From Peptostreptococcaceae bacterium oral taxon 113 str. W5053 (lineage in GTDB: Bacteria; Bacillota; Clostridia; Tissierellales; Peptoniphilaceae), in the NCBI GenBank assembly GCA_000467935.1, contig KI259834.1, forward strand, positions 62,001 through 126,000: a DNA stretch of 64,000 nucleotides, given 5' to 3'. Below the pieces are notes generated by a model, which was given only the letters and a program-made list of their open reading frames with translations, was not told the DNA's origin and made no database searches. The translations under genes were made by a program, and so were the position numbers. Of the stretch, positions 53,798-61,670 are shown one piece after another (within the stretch, counting starts at the first letter, position 1; each line of letters begins with the position of its first letter).

Positions 53798-54682
53798 CTA
53801 CACTTTCTCACGTTGCATACGCCCTAACAAACCGGCAGGACGGAATAACAGAACCAAGACCAAAATTCCGAAAACCACGGCATCTCCCAATTGGGAAGAA
53901 ATATACACCCGGGTGAATACTTCGGCAATGCCCAACATAAAGCCCCCCAAAACGGCACCGGGAATACTGCCGATGCCGCCTAAAACCGCAGCGATAAACG
54001 CTTTAATACCCAGCATGGAGCCCATCATGGGAAAGACTTGGGGATAGGCGGAAAGATACAGGGTAGAACCGATTGCCGCTAAGGCGCTGCCGATGGCAAA
54101 GGTCAATGCAATGGTTTTATCCACGCTGATTCCCACCAATTTAGCCGCGCCATAGTCTTCGCTGACCGCCAACATCGCTTTTCCGAATTTGGTTTTTTTC
54201 ATAAACACCTGTAAGCATAAAGTCAACACAAGAGTGACCAAAATAGTAACTAAAGTGGACATATTCACAGATAAGCCGCCCGTTTGAATGTGGTCAAAGG
54301 CGAAAATTCCCGGGAAAGGTTTACTTTGAGTTCCGAAAAGCAACATCGCTCCGTTTTCCAAAAGCAAGCTGACCCCGATAGCTGTAATCAAATTGGAAAT
54401 ACGAGGGGAATTACGCAAAGGACGATAGGCGACGTGTTCTGCCAACATCCCCAAAAACACACAGATGATAATGGCGGGAATCAAGCTTAACCATAAGGGA
54501 AGTCCCAAAGAATTTAATACGGGGATGGAAAAAAGAGCGGTATACGATCCGACCATAATAATGTCTCCGTGGGCGAAGTTAATCAATTTGGCAATGCCGT
54601 ATACCATGGTATAGCCTAAACTGACTAAAGCGTAAATACTTCCGATTTGTAATCCGTTTAATAATTGTAAAATATATTCCAT
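53798..54682 (-). CDS. livH: Branched-chain amino acid ABC permease LivH
   Basis: This 294-residue permease has about eight helices. ALVSLGYTMVYGIAKLINFAHGD near the N-terminus and SEDYGAAKLVGISVDKTIAL in the coupling loop are typical of LivH. It lies 9 bases upstream of livM and 71 bases downstream of livK, with a hairpin in between. Confidence 0.94.
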   Translation of the reverse strand: MEYILQLLNGLQIGSIYALVSLGYTMVYGIAKLINFAHGDIIMVGSYTALFSIPVLNSLGLPLWLSLIPAIIICVFLGMLAEHVAYRPLRNSPRISNLITAIGVSLLLENGAMLLFGTQSKPFPGIFAFDHIQTGGLSVNMSTLVTILVTLVLTLCLQVFMKKTKFGKAMLAVSEDYGAAKLVGISVDKTIALTFAIGSALAAIGSTLYLSAYPQVFPMMGSMLGIKAFIAAVLGGIGSIPGAVLGGFMLGIAEVFTRVYISSQLGDAVVFGILVLVLLFRPAGLLGRMQREKV

Positions 54683-54714
54683 CTTTTACCTCTCTTTACA
54701 AATCCTTTAAGAAA

Positions 54715-54743
54715 GGAAAGCCATCTTTCATCGATGGCCTTCC
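54715..54743 (-). terminator. Intra-operon hairpin between livK and livH
   Basis: GGAAAGCCATC pairs with GATGGCCTTCC (one mismatch) around a 7-base loop, with a T-rich stretch after it on the minus strand. It probably gives the binding-protein mRNA an extra stop so that livK is more abundant. Confidence 0.5.
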
Positions 54744-54753
54744 AAGGTTGATA

Positions 54754-55911
54754 TTATAATGTTTCTTTGCTGTGGAATTGGTATTCTCCGTTTTTAATCA
54801 CAATCATGGTTAAAGTTTTAATGGGATTGTTGTTTTCATCGAAATGTAAAGTTCCGGCAACACCTTCGAAATCCAATTCCTTCATAGCTTTGACAATAGC
54901 CTCTTTATCCGTAGAACCCGCTTTTTCAATAGCGGCTTTGATAATATAGACGGCATCATAAGCGTTGGCGGAGAAACTTGCCGGGTTTTCGTTATAAGCT
55001 GCTTTATAATTTTTTACAAAATTTTGAACCAAAGGATTTTCGTCACTCAAGCTGAAATTGGTGCAATAATAAATACCGTCCAAATCTTTTAATTTGTCTT
55101 CGGTCACTTGACTGATAACGCCGTCCCAACCGTCTGCTCCCAAAATCTGTGCATTTAAGCCGACTTCTTTCGCTTGCAATGCGATAAGAGCATCTTTGTC
55201 AAAATAATCCGGAACTAAAAGCACATCCGGGTTTTTGCTTTTGATTGAAGTCAATTGACCTCGAAAATCGCTGTCCGTGTCTGAATACCCTTCTTCAGCA
55301 ACCACTTCCAAACCCAGTTCCTTGGCTTTGGCGATATAGGCTTTCGCTATTCCTTGAGAATATTCACTGGAGTTGTTGGAAAGAACCGCTACGGTTTTGG
55401 CATTCAAATCTTTTTTGGTAAAAGCGGCTAAAACTTCTCCTTGATAAGGGTCGGTAAAGCAAGCTCGGAACACGGAAGGTTTTCCTTCTGTAATATCGAA
55501 TTGAGTACCCGTCGGCGTAATCATGGGAAGACCGTCATCATTAGCCAGTTCCGCTACGGCTACACTGGGCTTAGATGTAACATCCCCGAGAAGCGTTACA
55601 ATCTTTTCGTCCATCAATTTGGAATAGGCGTTGACCGCTTCGGTAACGTCGCCTTTCTCATCCTCCAAACGGAAGTCCACTTGCTTGCCAAGGATTCCTC
55701 CATTGGCATTGATCTCCTTAAAGGCCAATTCTGCGCCTTTAGCTACAAAGTTTCCATACATGGCTACGCTACCTGTCAAAGGAGCCAGTCCGCCGATAAC
55801 GATGACTTCGTTCTCAGAAGTACTGCCTGATGAGGCAGGCTTGTTTCCTCCTGCACATCCGCTGAGCAATAAAGTGCCGGCCAAAAGAATTGCAAATAAT
55901 TTTTTCATCAT
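54754..55911 (-). CDS. livK: Branched-chain amino acid binding lipoprotein
   Basis: The product has about 385 residues (start at 55911 or 55908 with GGAGG upstream). The lipoprotein signal ends LLSGC; a type I periplasmic-binding fold follows: VIGGLAPLTGSVAMYGNFVAKGAELAFKEINANGGILG, LLGDVTSKPSVAVAELA and ANAYDAVYIIKAAIEKAG. It captures Leu/Ile/Val or a related amino acid outside the membrane and feeds LivHM. A TATAAT on the minus strand at 55942-55947 is a likely -10. Confidence 0.95.
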   Translation of the reverse strand: MMKKLFAILLAGTLLLSGCAGGNKPASSGSTSENEVIVIGGLAPLTGSVAMYGNFVAKGAELAFKEINANGGILGKQVDFRLEDEKGDVTEAVNAYSKLMDEKIVTLLGDVTSKPSVAVAELANDDGLPMITPTGTQFDITEGKPSVFRACFTDPYQGEVLAAFTKKDLNAKTVAVLSNNSSEYSQGIAKAYIAKAKELGLEVVAEEGYSDTDSDFRGQLTSIKSKNPDVLLVPDYFDKDALIALQAKEVGLNAQILGADGWDGVISQVTEDKLKDLDGIYYCTNFSLSDENPLVQNFVKNYKAAYNENPASFSANAYDAVYIIKAAIEKAGSTDKEAIVKAMKELDFEGVAGTLHFDENNNPIKTLTMIVIKNGEYQFHSKETL

Positions 55912-56314
55912 TTTACCTCCATACTTTAAATGATGAAAACAATTATAGCAAAAGAATGAAAAAAAGGGAAGTCCTTTTTTGAATAATTTTATAAAAAAAA
56001 TAGATGTTTTTTCTAAAAACAAAAAAACAAACTCGAAAAAGAAGGGGAATAATGAAAAATTATAAGAGTTTTATAGTATAATTATACAAAAATAAATGCA
56101 GATAACGGCAATTTAGAGAAAAATAAAAATTAAAAAAAGAATAGATATACTATTAGCAGTTTTTGAAAAAATGGAGAAAAAAGTAGGATAAAAAAGGAAA
56201 AAAAGAGGAAAATAAAAAATAAAGTCGATAAAAAGTATCGGTCGAAGGTAGAATTGCAGATCGATTTATATTTTTTAAGGCATTTAATTCCGTTTTTTGT
56301 ATCTTTCCATTTTG

Positions 56315-56343
56315 CGAAAAAAAGGCGACCGTTTCGGTCGCCT
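56315..56343 (-). terminator. Minus-strand terminator with no visible gene upstream
   Basis: On the minus strand AGGCGACC-loop-GGTCGCCT is followed by eight Ts. It would end a transcript coming from the right, where no minus-strand gene is recognisable. Confidence 0.7.
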
Positions 56344-56411
56344 GAAAAATTGATGCCGAGAGATTTTGACAGAGCAATTTCATATTTCTGATATTAAAAT
56401 TACATTCTCAT

Positions 56412-56465
56412 AAATTTGAGAGAGCCGTCAGAAAAGGCGAACTCTCAGTGCCGTATCAACTCTGA
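56412..56465 (+). ncRNA. Possible decayed glycine-riboswitch-like element
   Basis: GAGAG…AAAAGGCGAACTCTCAG followed by TGCC and CAACTCTG echoes parts of the glycine aptamer (GGAGAG…AACTCTCAGGT…GGACAGAG). The CACCGAAGGnGCAA core and the normal P3 arm are missing. It is probably a remnant or a coincidence. Confidence 0.2.
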
Positions 56466-56764
56466 TTGTAAAAAGAATAATCCGAAAATTAAGTTTTATT
56501 TACGGTATAATAGAAACAGAAAAAGATTTCGAAAGAAGAGGGAGGGATGTCCCATCAAAAATGACCGTCTATGCAATTTCAAAGAGGATATAGGGTAAAA
56601 TTCAAAACAGAAACAAAAAAACTGAGATCGGCGTTATTGCAGGATGTGACTTCGGCGGCGCTTTGGGCTATGATTTTCATACAGATGATGCTCAGGCGGA
56701 TAACGGTACATTTTGTAAATATATTTTGGAACAGGGTATAGAAAGGATAAGGGGGGAACAACAA

Positions 56765-57220
56765 ATGGCTGATATTGCAATTATTTATCAATCCGTTCAT
56801 CACGGAAATACCAAAAAGGTGGTTGAAAAAATTCAGGAAGCACTGGATGTGGATTTGTATCCCGTTACACAGATTGAAACAACGGATTTTTCAAAGTATA
56901 AGGGGATAGGATTTGCCTCGGGGATCTATATGTCTAAAATGCATCCATCTTTATTTGATTTTTTAAAAAAGGAGAATAAATTGCCGCGCCAAGCCTTTAT
57001 TCTCTATACCAGCGGAAGCGGCGGAAAAAATTATGCGAAAAAGTATGTGGAGACTTTGAAGAAGAAGGGCATCGAAACGGTCGGCGTATTTGAATGTCGA
57101 GGCTATGATACTTACGGTCCTTTGAAATGGATTGGAGGAATTGCCAAAAATCACCCGGATGAAAAAGATTTGAAACGAGCAATTGAATTTATAGAGGACA
57201 TGAAGGAGAAATTATGTTAA
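56765..57220 (+). CDS. Flavodoxin family protein
   Basis: This 151-residue protein opens IAIIYQSVHHGNTKKVVEKI, a phosphate-loop variant of the flavodoxin TxTGNT motif. GIGFASGIYMSKMHPSL and FILYTSGSGGKNYAKKYVETL form the other flavin loops. It is a cytosolic FMN electron carrier or quinone-type reductase. AAGGGGGGAA lies before the ATG. The last 7 bases overlap the next gene. Confidence 0.88.
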   Translation: MADIAIIYQSVHHGNTKKVVEKIQEALDVDLYPVTQIETTDFSKYKGIGFASGIYMSKMHPSLFDFLKKENKLPRQAFILYTSGSGGKNYAKKYVETLKKKGIETVGVFECRGYDTYGPLKWIGGIAKNHPDEKDLKRAIEFIEDMKEKLC

Positions 57221-57645
57221 CTGTAGAACCGACAAAAGAAATGATTGAAGAATGGAAAAGGATTTATCGGCGAAATAAAGGAAAGCTTCATCCCAATCGT
57301 AAAACAGGGCTGCAAGTGGATGCTTATTTTAAACGGAAATATGCCTTTGAGGTTTTCGAGTCCCCCGAGAAAAACGAAGTGGTGTTTTTGTGCATTATGG
57401 AGAATGAATATGATAGAGAAAAATTGCCTATAGACGCATTGCCGGAGATACAACTTTATAAAAAAGAAGATGTTTGGGTGGGGATTGATTTAAAGAGCGG
57501 ATATTTTATGGTTGAGTCTTTGAATGAAGAAAAAATGAAAGAGATTTATGATGACCTTTTTCTTTATCGAGGATTGGATCAAAAAGATTTGGAGAATTTT
57601 TTTCTGGTGGCGGAATATGTTCGTTTACAAAATGAAAACAATTAA
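57214..57645 (+). CDS. Hypothetical protein coupled to flavodoxin
   Basis: This 143-residue acidic, soluble protein has no recognised motif. Its ATG lies inside the flavodoxin stop region, so translation is coupled. The sequence has an alternating helix/strand look (YAFEVFESPEKNEVVFLCIMENEYD). It was not assigned to a family. Confidence 0.6.
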   Translation: MLTVEPTKEMIEEWKRIYRRNKGKLHPNRKTGLQVDAYFKRKYAFEVFESPEKNEVVFLCIMENEYDREKLPIDALPEIQLYKKEDVWVGIDLKSGYFMVESLNEEKMKEIYDDLFLYRGLDQKDLENFFLVAEYVRLQNENN

Positions 57646-57669
57646 AAAATAAAAAATTTAGAAAATCCC

Positions 57670-57700
57670 TTGACCTTCCATCTACTGGAAGCTGTATAAA
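57670..57700 (+). promoter_or_regulatory. MerR-type promoter and operator
   Basis: TTGACC (57670-57675) and TATAAA (57695-57700) are 19 bases apart, and the overlong spacer carries the dyad CTTCCA-N5-TGGAAG (57675-57691). This is the classic architecture that MerR-family proteins untwist to activate transcription. The MerR gene starts 35 bases downstream, so it is probably autoregulated. Confidence 0.85.
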
Positions 57701-57734
57701 GAGAGTGAGCAAGGGAAAGTAGGCGGTGAAAAGC

Positions 57735-58376
57735 ATGAGAATCAAACAGGTTGAAGAATTGGTCGGAATCACAAAAAAGAATATTCGATTTTACGAAGAT
57801 CAACATCTTCTTATCGTGGCTCGTGCCGAAAACGGGTATCGGGAATACGGTTTGGAAGAGGTCAAACGTTTAAAAGAAATTAAATTCTTTCGCAAGTTGA
57901 ATATTTCCATCGAACATATTCAAGCTTTGTTTGAGGGGGAAGAGACCTTGGAGCATTGTCTTAAAATTCATTCCTTCAAATTGGAAGAGCAAAAAGAAAG
58001 GGTAAGACGTATGCAGGATTTTTGTGAGCGGCTTATCGAAGAAAAGATTTCTCTTGCCACGCTCAATGCGGACCTTTGTTTAGAACAAATGGAACAGATG
58101 GAAAAGGAGGGTGTAGAGTTTATGGATGTTCATAAAAACGATGTGCATCGGAAAAAGAAAAGAGGAGCTATTCTTGGCGCTTTGGCGGTTATCGTGTTTA
58201 TAGGGAGTATGCTATGCATCATTGCGGAGGGGAATCGACTTGATCCTGCACCTTTGGGAGTGTTGATTTTCTTTGGCGGTTTTGCCGTTTTGGTAATCAT
58301 CGGAGTGACGATTGCATTGGTTGGAAGATTAAAAGAGATACAGGGGGGAGAAGAAGATGAAGCTGGTAAGTATTGA
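57735..58376 (+). CDS. MerR-family regulator with C-terminal membrane helices
   Basis: The product has about 213 residues. An N-terminal MerR DNA-binding domain (RIKQVEELVGITKKNIRFYEDQHLL, GYREYGLEEVKRLKEIKFFRKL) is followed by a coiled-coil helix (~75-115). Two transmembrane helices (AILGALAVIVFIGSMLCII and GVLIFFGGFAVLVIIGV) follow. MerR proteins are normally soluble; this membrane-tethered form suggests sensing of an envelope stress or membrane-active compound. An AGGCGG site is upstream; a GTG at 57726 is an alternative start. Confidence 0.9.
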   Translation: MRIKQVEELVGITKKNIRFYEDQHLLIVARAENGYREYGLEEVKRLKEIKFFRKLNISIEHIQALFEGEETLEHCLKIHSFKLEEQKERVRRMQDFCERLIEEKISLATLNADLCLEQMEQMEKEGVEFMDVHKNDVHRKKKRGAILGALAVIVFIGSMLCIIAEGNRLDPAPLGVLIFFGGFAVLVIIGVTIALVGRLKEIQGGEEDEAGKY

Positions 58377-58671
58377 TTATATTCCGGGCGCGGAAATCGA
58401 AGTGTTGGAATTGGTAAAAGGCACGGTGGTGCAGTCGAAGCATATCGGCAAGGATTTTATGGCGGGAATGAAAACTTTAGTCGGCGGTGAGATTAAAGGG
58501 TATACAGAGATGCTTAACGAAGCCAGACAGATTGCGGTCAAAAGGATGGTGGACGAAGCAAAATTATTAAATGCGGATGCTGTGATCGGCGTACGTTTCA
58601 GCTCTTCTCAAATTATGACCGGGGCGGCGGAGGTAGTCGCTTACGGTACGGCTGTAAAGATTATTAAATAA
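58357..58671 (+). CDS. YbjQ/UPF0145 family protein
   Basis: This 104-residue, pentamer-forming DUF74/YbjQ-type protein has VQSKHIGKDFMAGMKTLVGGEIKGYTEML, then ADAVIGVRFSSSQIM and VVAYGTAVKI. The family is called heavy-metal-binding by similarity, but its role is unproven. Its ATG overlaps the MerR gene by 20 bases, so the two are made together. Confidence 0.92.
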   Translation: MKLVSIDYIPGAEIEVLELVKGTVVQSKHIGKDFMAGMKTLVGGEIKGYTEMLNEARQIAVKRMVDEAKLLNADAVIGVRFSSSQIMTGAAEVVAYGTAVKIIK

Positions 58672-58673
58672 CG

Positions 58674-58705
58674 AAAAATCCGAGGAAGGCGCCTCGGATT
58701 TTTTT
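58674..58705 (+). terminator. Rho-independent terminator
   Basis: AAAAATCCGAGG pairs with CCTCGGATTTTT around a six-base loop and is followed by Ts. It ends the MerR-YbjQ unit. Confidence 0.9.
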
Positions 58706-58786
58706 GTACGTTTTTAAGAAGTATTCATGAAAACATTTTTCACGAAAAAGACGAAGGATTAAAGATAAAAAAATTTTTGAAAAATT

Positions 58787-58816
58787 TTGACATTTTACGC
58801 TAAACTTGTGTATAAT
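58787..58816 (+). promoter_or_regulatory. Consensus sigma-A promoter of the sugar importer
   Basis: TTGACA (58787-58792), an 18-base spacer and TATAAT (58811-58816) both match the consensus exactly. Such a strong promoter normally needs repression; an operator lies just downstream. Confidence 0.9.
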
Positions 58817-58829
58817 AAAAATGTAACTG

Positions 58830-58843
58830 TGCAATCGTTTGCA
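58830..58843 (+). promoter_or_regulatory. LacI-family operator (MalR or CcpA-like)
   Basis: TGCAATCGTTTGCA is an inverted repeat with the central CG typical of LacI-family sites. It lies about 8 bases after the predicted transcription start, where a bound repressor would block transcription. The regulator gene is not in the window. Confidence 0.75.
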
Positions 58844-58892
58844 AAAAAAGATTGCGCAGAAAATGTGAAAAATTTTTTCAGGAGGGATTTTT

Positions 58893-60230
58893 ATGAAAAG
58901 AAACTTACGTGTGCTTTTAGCCTTGACTTTGGTTTTAGCTTTGGCACTGGCAGCTTGTGGCGGTGGGAATAAACCTGCCCAGTCAGGCGAGAAGGAAGCA
59001 AGTACAGAGGCAAAAGAAGAGGGTGTAACGCTGAGCGTACAAGCGGAAGAAGCTTGGGTGGAGTATTACAATGGGGCAATTGAAAGGGTGAAAGAAGCAT
59101 ATCCCAATGCACAAATCAAAGTAAAAACGGTAGGTTCTTTCGACCATTTGGACACTTTGGATGCAACGGATGCTTCCAATCCGGATGTGGCGGATGTATT
59201 TGCGCTTCCGGCAGACCGTATTTACAGTTTGGCGGCAAAAGAAGTATTGGCAAGCCTGGATTCCAAAGCAATGTCCGGAAGGATTGGCGGATGGAGCGAT
59301 TTTGATGCGGGCATCGGCGGAAACTTAAAAGTCGGTGAAGATTATCTGGCATTTCCGTTTAATATTGAAACCTTAATCAATTTCGCAAACAAAGCAAATG
59401 CACAAGCAAATAATATTGATTTAAGCAAACCCTTGGAAATCAAAGACATGAAAGATCCGGCAAGCATTCTTCTTCCTATGTTTGATGCGTGGTACGGTGT
59501 AGCGCTGACCAATGCTGCCGGCATCGAATTGTTGGGCAAAGATGCTGACGGAAAATTATTCTCCGATTTGACCAAGGAATGGGCGAAATTGGAACCGGAA
59601 AAACAAGCGGTTATCAATGCAATCTATGAATATTGGAAATCCAACAATGAAGCCAACACCGCATTATTTGACAATGATGCAGGATGGGGATATGTAGATG
59701 ACACTTTCCGTACAGGCGGAAAAGGCGTTATACGTTTGGGCGGACCGTGGGATACCAATTCTATTTCCGAACAAGCGGGCAACGGCGCAGATATGGAAAT
59801 TTATCCTATAACACAGATCACGGTAGCCGGCAAACCCTTAATTCATTGGCAAGGCGGATGGGGACTGGGAATCAACTCCCGTATTGAAGCGGATGCGGCA
59901 AAAATGGAAGTGGCTGCAAAATTAATTGAAGAAATTGTAAACCCGGCTCATGCTGTTGAATTATTCAAAGCAACCGGCAAGATTTTGGAAAATGTTCCGG
60001 CTGATGTTTATGTAAAGTCCGATTTATCCGAAACCGATAAAAAGGTGATTGCCGCAGTAATCGAATCCTATCAAAAAGCTCCCAAGAGACCTTTGTTCAC
60101 CGAATGGGGCAAAGTATGGGATACTTGGAAAAATGCCGTTCTTTCATGGAACAGCGTTAAACCTGCAACGGTGGAAGATGCATACAAGGAACTTAAGGCA
60201 TCCTTTGATTCTATGATGGCTAATTTCTAA
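58893..60230 (+). CDS. Maltose/maltodextrin-type ABC substrate-binding lipoprotein
   Basis: This 445-residue protein has a signal ending in LAAC (MKRNLRVLLALTLVLALALAAC). The mature part is a type 2 extracellular solute-binding protein similar to MalE: FALPADRIYSLAAKEVLASLDSK, YLAFPFNIETLINFANK and IHWQGGWGLGINSR. It captures an oligosaccharide outside the cell. AGGAGG is upstream. A hairpin after the gene separates it from the membrane genes. Confidence 0.9.
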   Translation: MKRNLRVLLALTLVLALALAACGGGNKPAQSGEKEASTEAKEEGVTLSVQAEEAWVEYYNGAIERVKEAYPNAQIKVKTVGSFDHLDTLDATDASNPDVADVFALPADRIYSLAAKEVLASLDSKAMSGRIGGWSDFDAGIGGNLKVGEDYLAFPFNIETLINFANKANAQANNIDLSKPLEIKDMKDPASILLPMFDAWYGVALTNAAGIELLGKDADGKLFSDLTKEWAKLEPEKQAVINAIYEYWKSNNEANTALFDNDAGWGYVDDTFRTGGKGVIRLGGPWDTNSISEQAGNGADMEIYPITQITVAGKPLIHWQGGWGLGINSRIEADAAKMEVAAKLIEEIVNPAHAVELFKATGKILENVPADVYVKSDLSETDKKVIAAVIESYQKAPKRPLFTEWGKVWDTWKNAVLSWNSVKPATVEDAYKELKASFDSMMANF

Positions 60231-60241
60231 ACATGTGGATT

Positions 60242-60279
60242 AAAGGAAGAAGATGGTCGATGTCGTCTTCTTCCTTTTT
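60242..60279 (+). terminator. Hairpin after the binding-protein gene
   Basis: AAAGGAAGAAGATG pairs with CGTCTTCTTCCTTT (one G-U pair) and is followed by a T-run. It probably raises binding-protein mRNA relative to the permeases. Confidence 0.75.
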
Positions 60280-60301
60280 TCACCTTTAAGAAAGGAAAGC
60301 T

Positions 60302-60766
60302 ATGAAACATCGACGAAAATTATTGATTATTTTAAGCCTTTGCTCAGCGATTATTTTTCTTAGCGCCTTGGAAACGCTGCTTTTCGTAAAAAGTGAAGAG
60401 TCTTTTGTAATCTATCAAAAATGGATGCCCGGTGCAAATTTTAAAGATTTTCTCAATTCTGCAATCCTACGTTTTGTTTTTTCTTTAATGACACCGGTGG
60501 CGTTAAGCCTTTATTCTTATTTCACCTTTGAAAAAATGGGAACGCCAAAACTATTTCGCATAGTTTGGGGCTTGATGGTGTTTATGGCTTTGGCATTAAA
60601 GGCGTTGGAGAGGAATTTTTATTCTCTCTTTTTCGATTTCATTTTAATCCTTTATATGATTTTGTTTTTTGTGGTAATCAATGTGCATCGCATAGAAGAA
60701 AGTAATTTTCTCCGAACTTCAATTCGGGAGAGAAAGAAAATAAAAAAGAAAGGAGAAAAATCATGA
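60302..60766 (+). CDS. Hypothetical membrane protein in the sugar operon
   Basis: This 154-residue protein has four hydrophobic segments (residues ~7-27, 55-75, 85-102, 108-128) and a very basic C-terminus (RERKKIKKKGEKS). AAGAAAGGAAAG is upstream. Its stop overlaps the next ATG by 4 bases. It is not a recognised permease and the role is unknown. Confidence 0.65.
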   Translation: MKHRRKLLIILSLCSAIIFLSALETLLFVKSEESFVIYQKWMPGANFKDFLNSAILRFVFSLMTPVALSLYSYFTFEKMGTPKLFRIVWGLMVFMALALKALERNFYSLFFDFILILYMILFFVVINVHRIEESNFLRTSIRERKKIKKKGEKS

Positions 60767-61565
60767 ACAAAAAAAGCATCCTTTATCTTTTAACGGCAAT
60801 TCTTTTGTTGTCCTCTTGCACCCAAGGAGTTCCCAAAGAAGAACGGACAAAGGAAGAAATCAAAGTGGAAGTGGAAACAGATGAAGAAGAGGAAGAAGAA
60901 AAGAAGAATTTAAGTGAAGAGGAAAAACTCTTTCAGGAATATCTTACATTATAGAGTTGTTATATAATGAACATTTGGAGCTTTTGCTTTCTTTTGTTCA
61001 AGCTGAATCGTCCTATGACAATGCTATAAGATTTTACTTCGATTTAAGCGATGAAGATGATACCGATGATTTGACCATCCGCTTCCTCTCTATGACACCT
61101 GAAGAAAAAAAAGAGTGGATTATAGAGAGAACCAAATATGCAATTCGTGATTATCGGAGAACTAAATTCCTAGGAAAAGAAATCGACTATTCTTTACTTA
61201 AAAATTACAAAGAATTAAACGAGGAAAAAGATATCCTGACGCAAGAAAAAAAACGATGGGTTAAGGAAATTGACAGTTATATTGAAGGTTTGCGAAAAAT
61301 TATTGATGACGACAAAGAAAGGGCTAAACTTGCCTACGAAGATTTTCAAAAAAAGCAAAAACAAATACATGAAAGTTATCCGGATCTTATTGCCGCAAAT
61401 GAACTTTTTAAAAATCATATATTTGAAATTGAAAAGAAATTGAAAGAAACGGAGGAAGGAAAATTTCTTTTAGACACCTCATATAGATTCCAGCTTCAGT
61501 ACGATATAAACAAAAGTTTAGAGAGCAGAGAACAGGATGATAGGAAAATTAGGAAAATACCATGA
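60763..61565 (+). pseudogene. Acidic coiled-coil lipoprotein, split by a frameshift
   Basis: The first part (60763-60954) has a lipoprotein signal ending LLLSSC and a Glu/Lys-rich linker, ending FQEYLTL at a stop. If two bases (TA) are skipped at about 60951, the frame continues ELLYNEHLELLLSFVQAESS and on through a ~200-residue helical domain to 61565, with no good start codon of its own. Together they make a ~265-residue lipoprotein. A 2-base insertion in a TATA-rich stretch explains the break. Function unknown. Confidence 0.7.
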
Positions 61566-61670
61566 AGAAAAGACTTAAGGCAAAACAAAAAAGGAACAAA
61601 TGCGAGATTTAAACGAGAGGAAACGCAAAGATAGGGATTTTTAAAAAAGTAAAAGAAAGAGGGTGAATTT

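Larger units (their letters stand above)
55912..56764. other. Long AT-rich intergenic region
   Basis: The 853 bases contain the livK promoter -10 (55942-55947, minus), a minus-strand terminator (56315-56343) and a glycine-riboswitch-like folded segment (56412-56465). No gene is supported; the open frame at 56416-56598 has no start site and odd composition. Confidence 0.5.

Noticed and set aside
56416..56598. Plus-strand 60-codon open frame upstream of the flavodoxin gene
   Set aside because: No ribosome site and very basic, low-quality composition; it overlaps the riboswitch-like segment.
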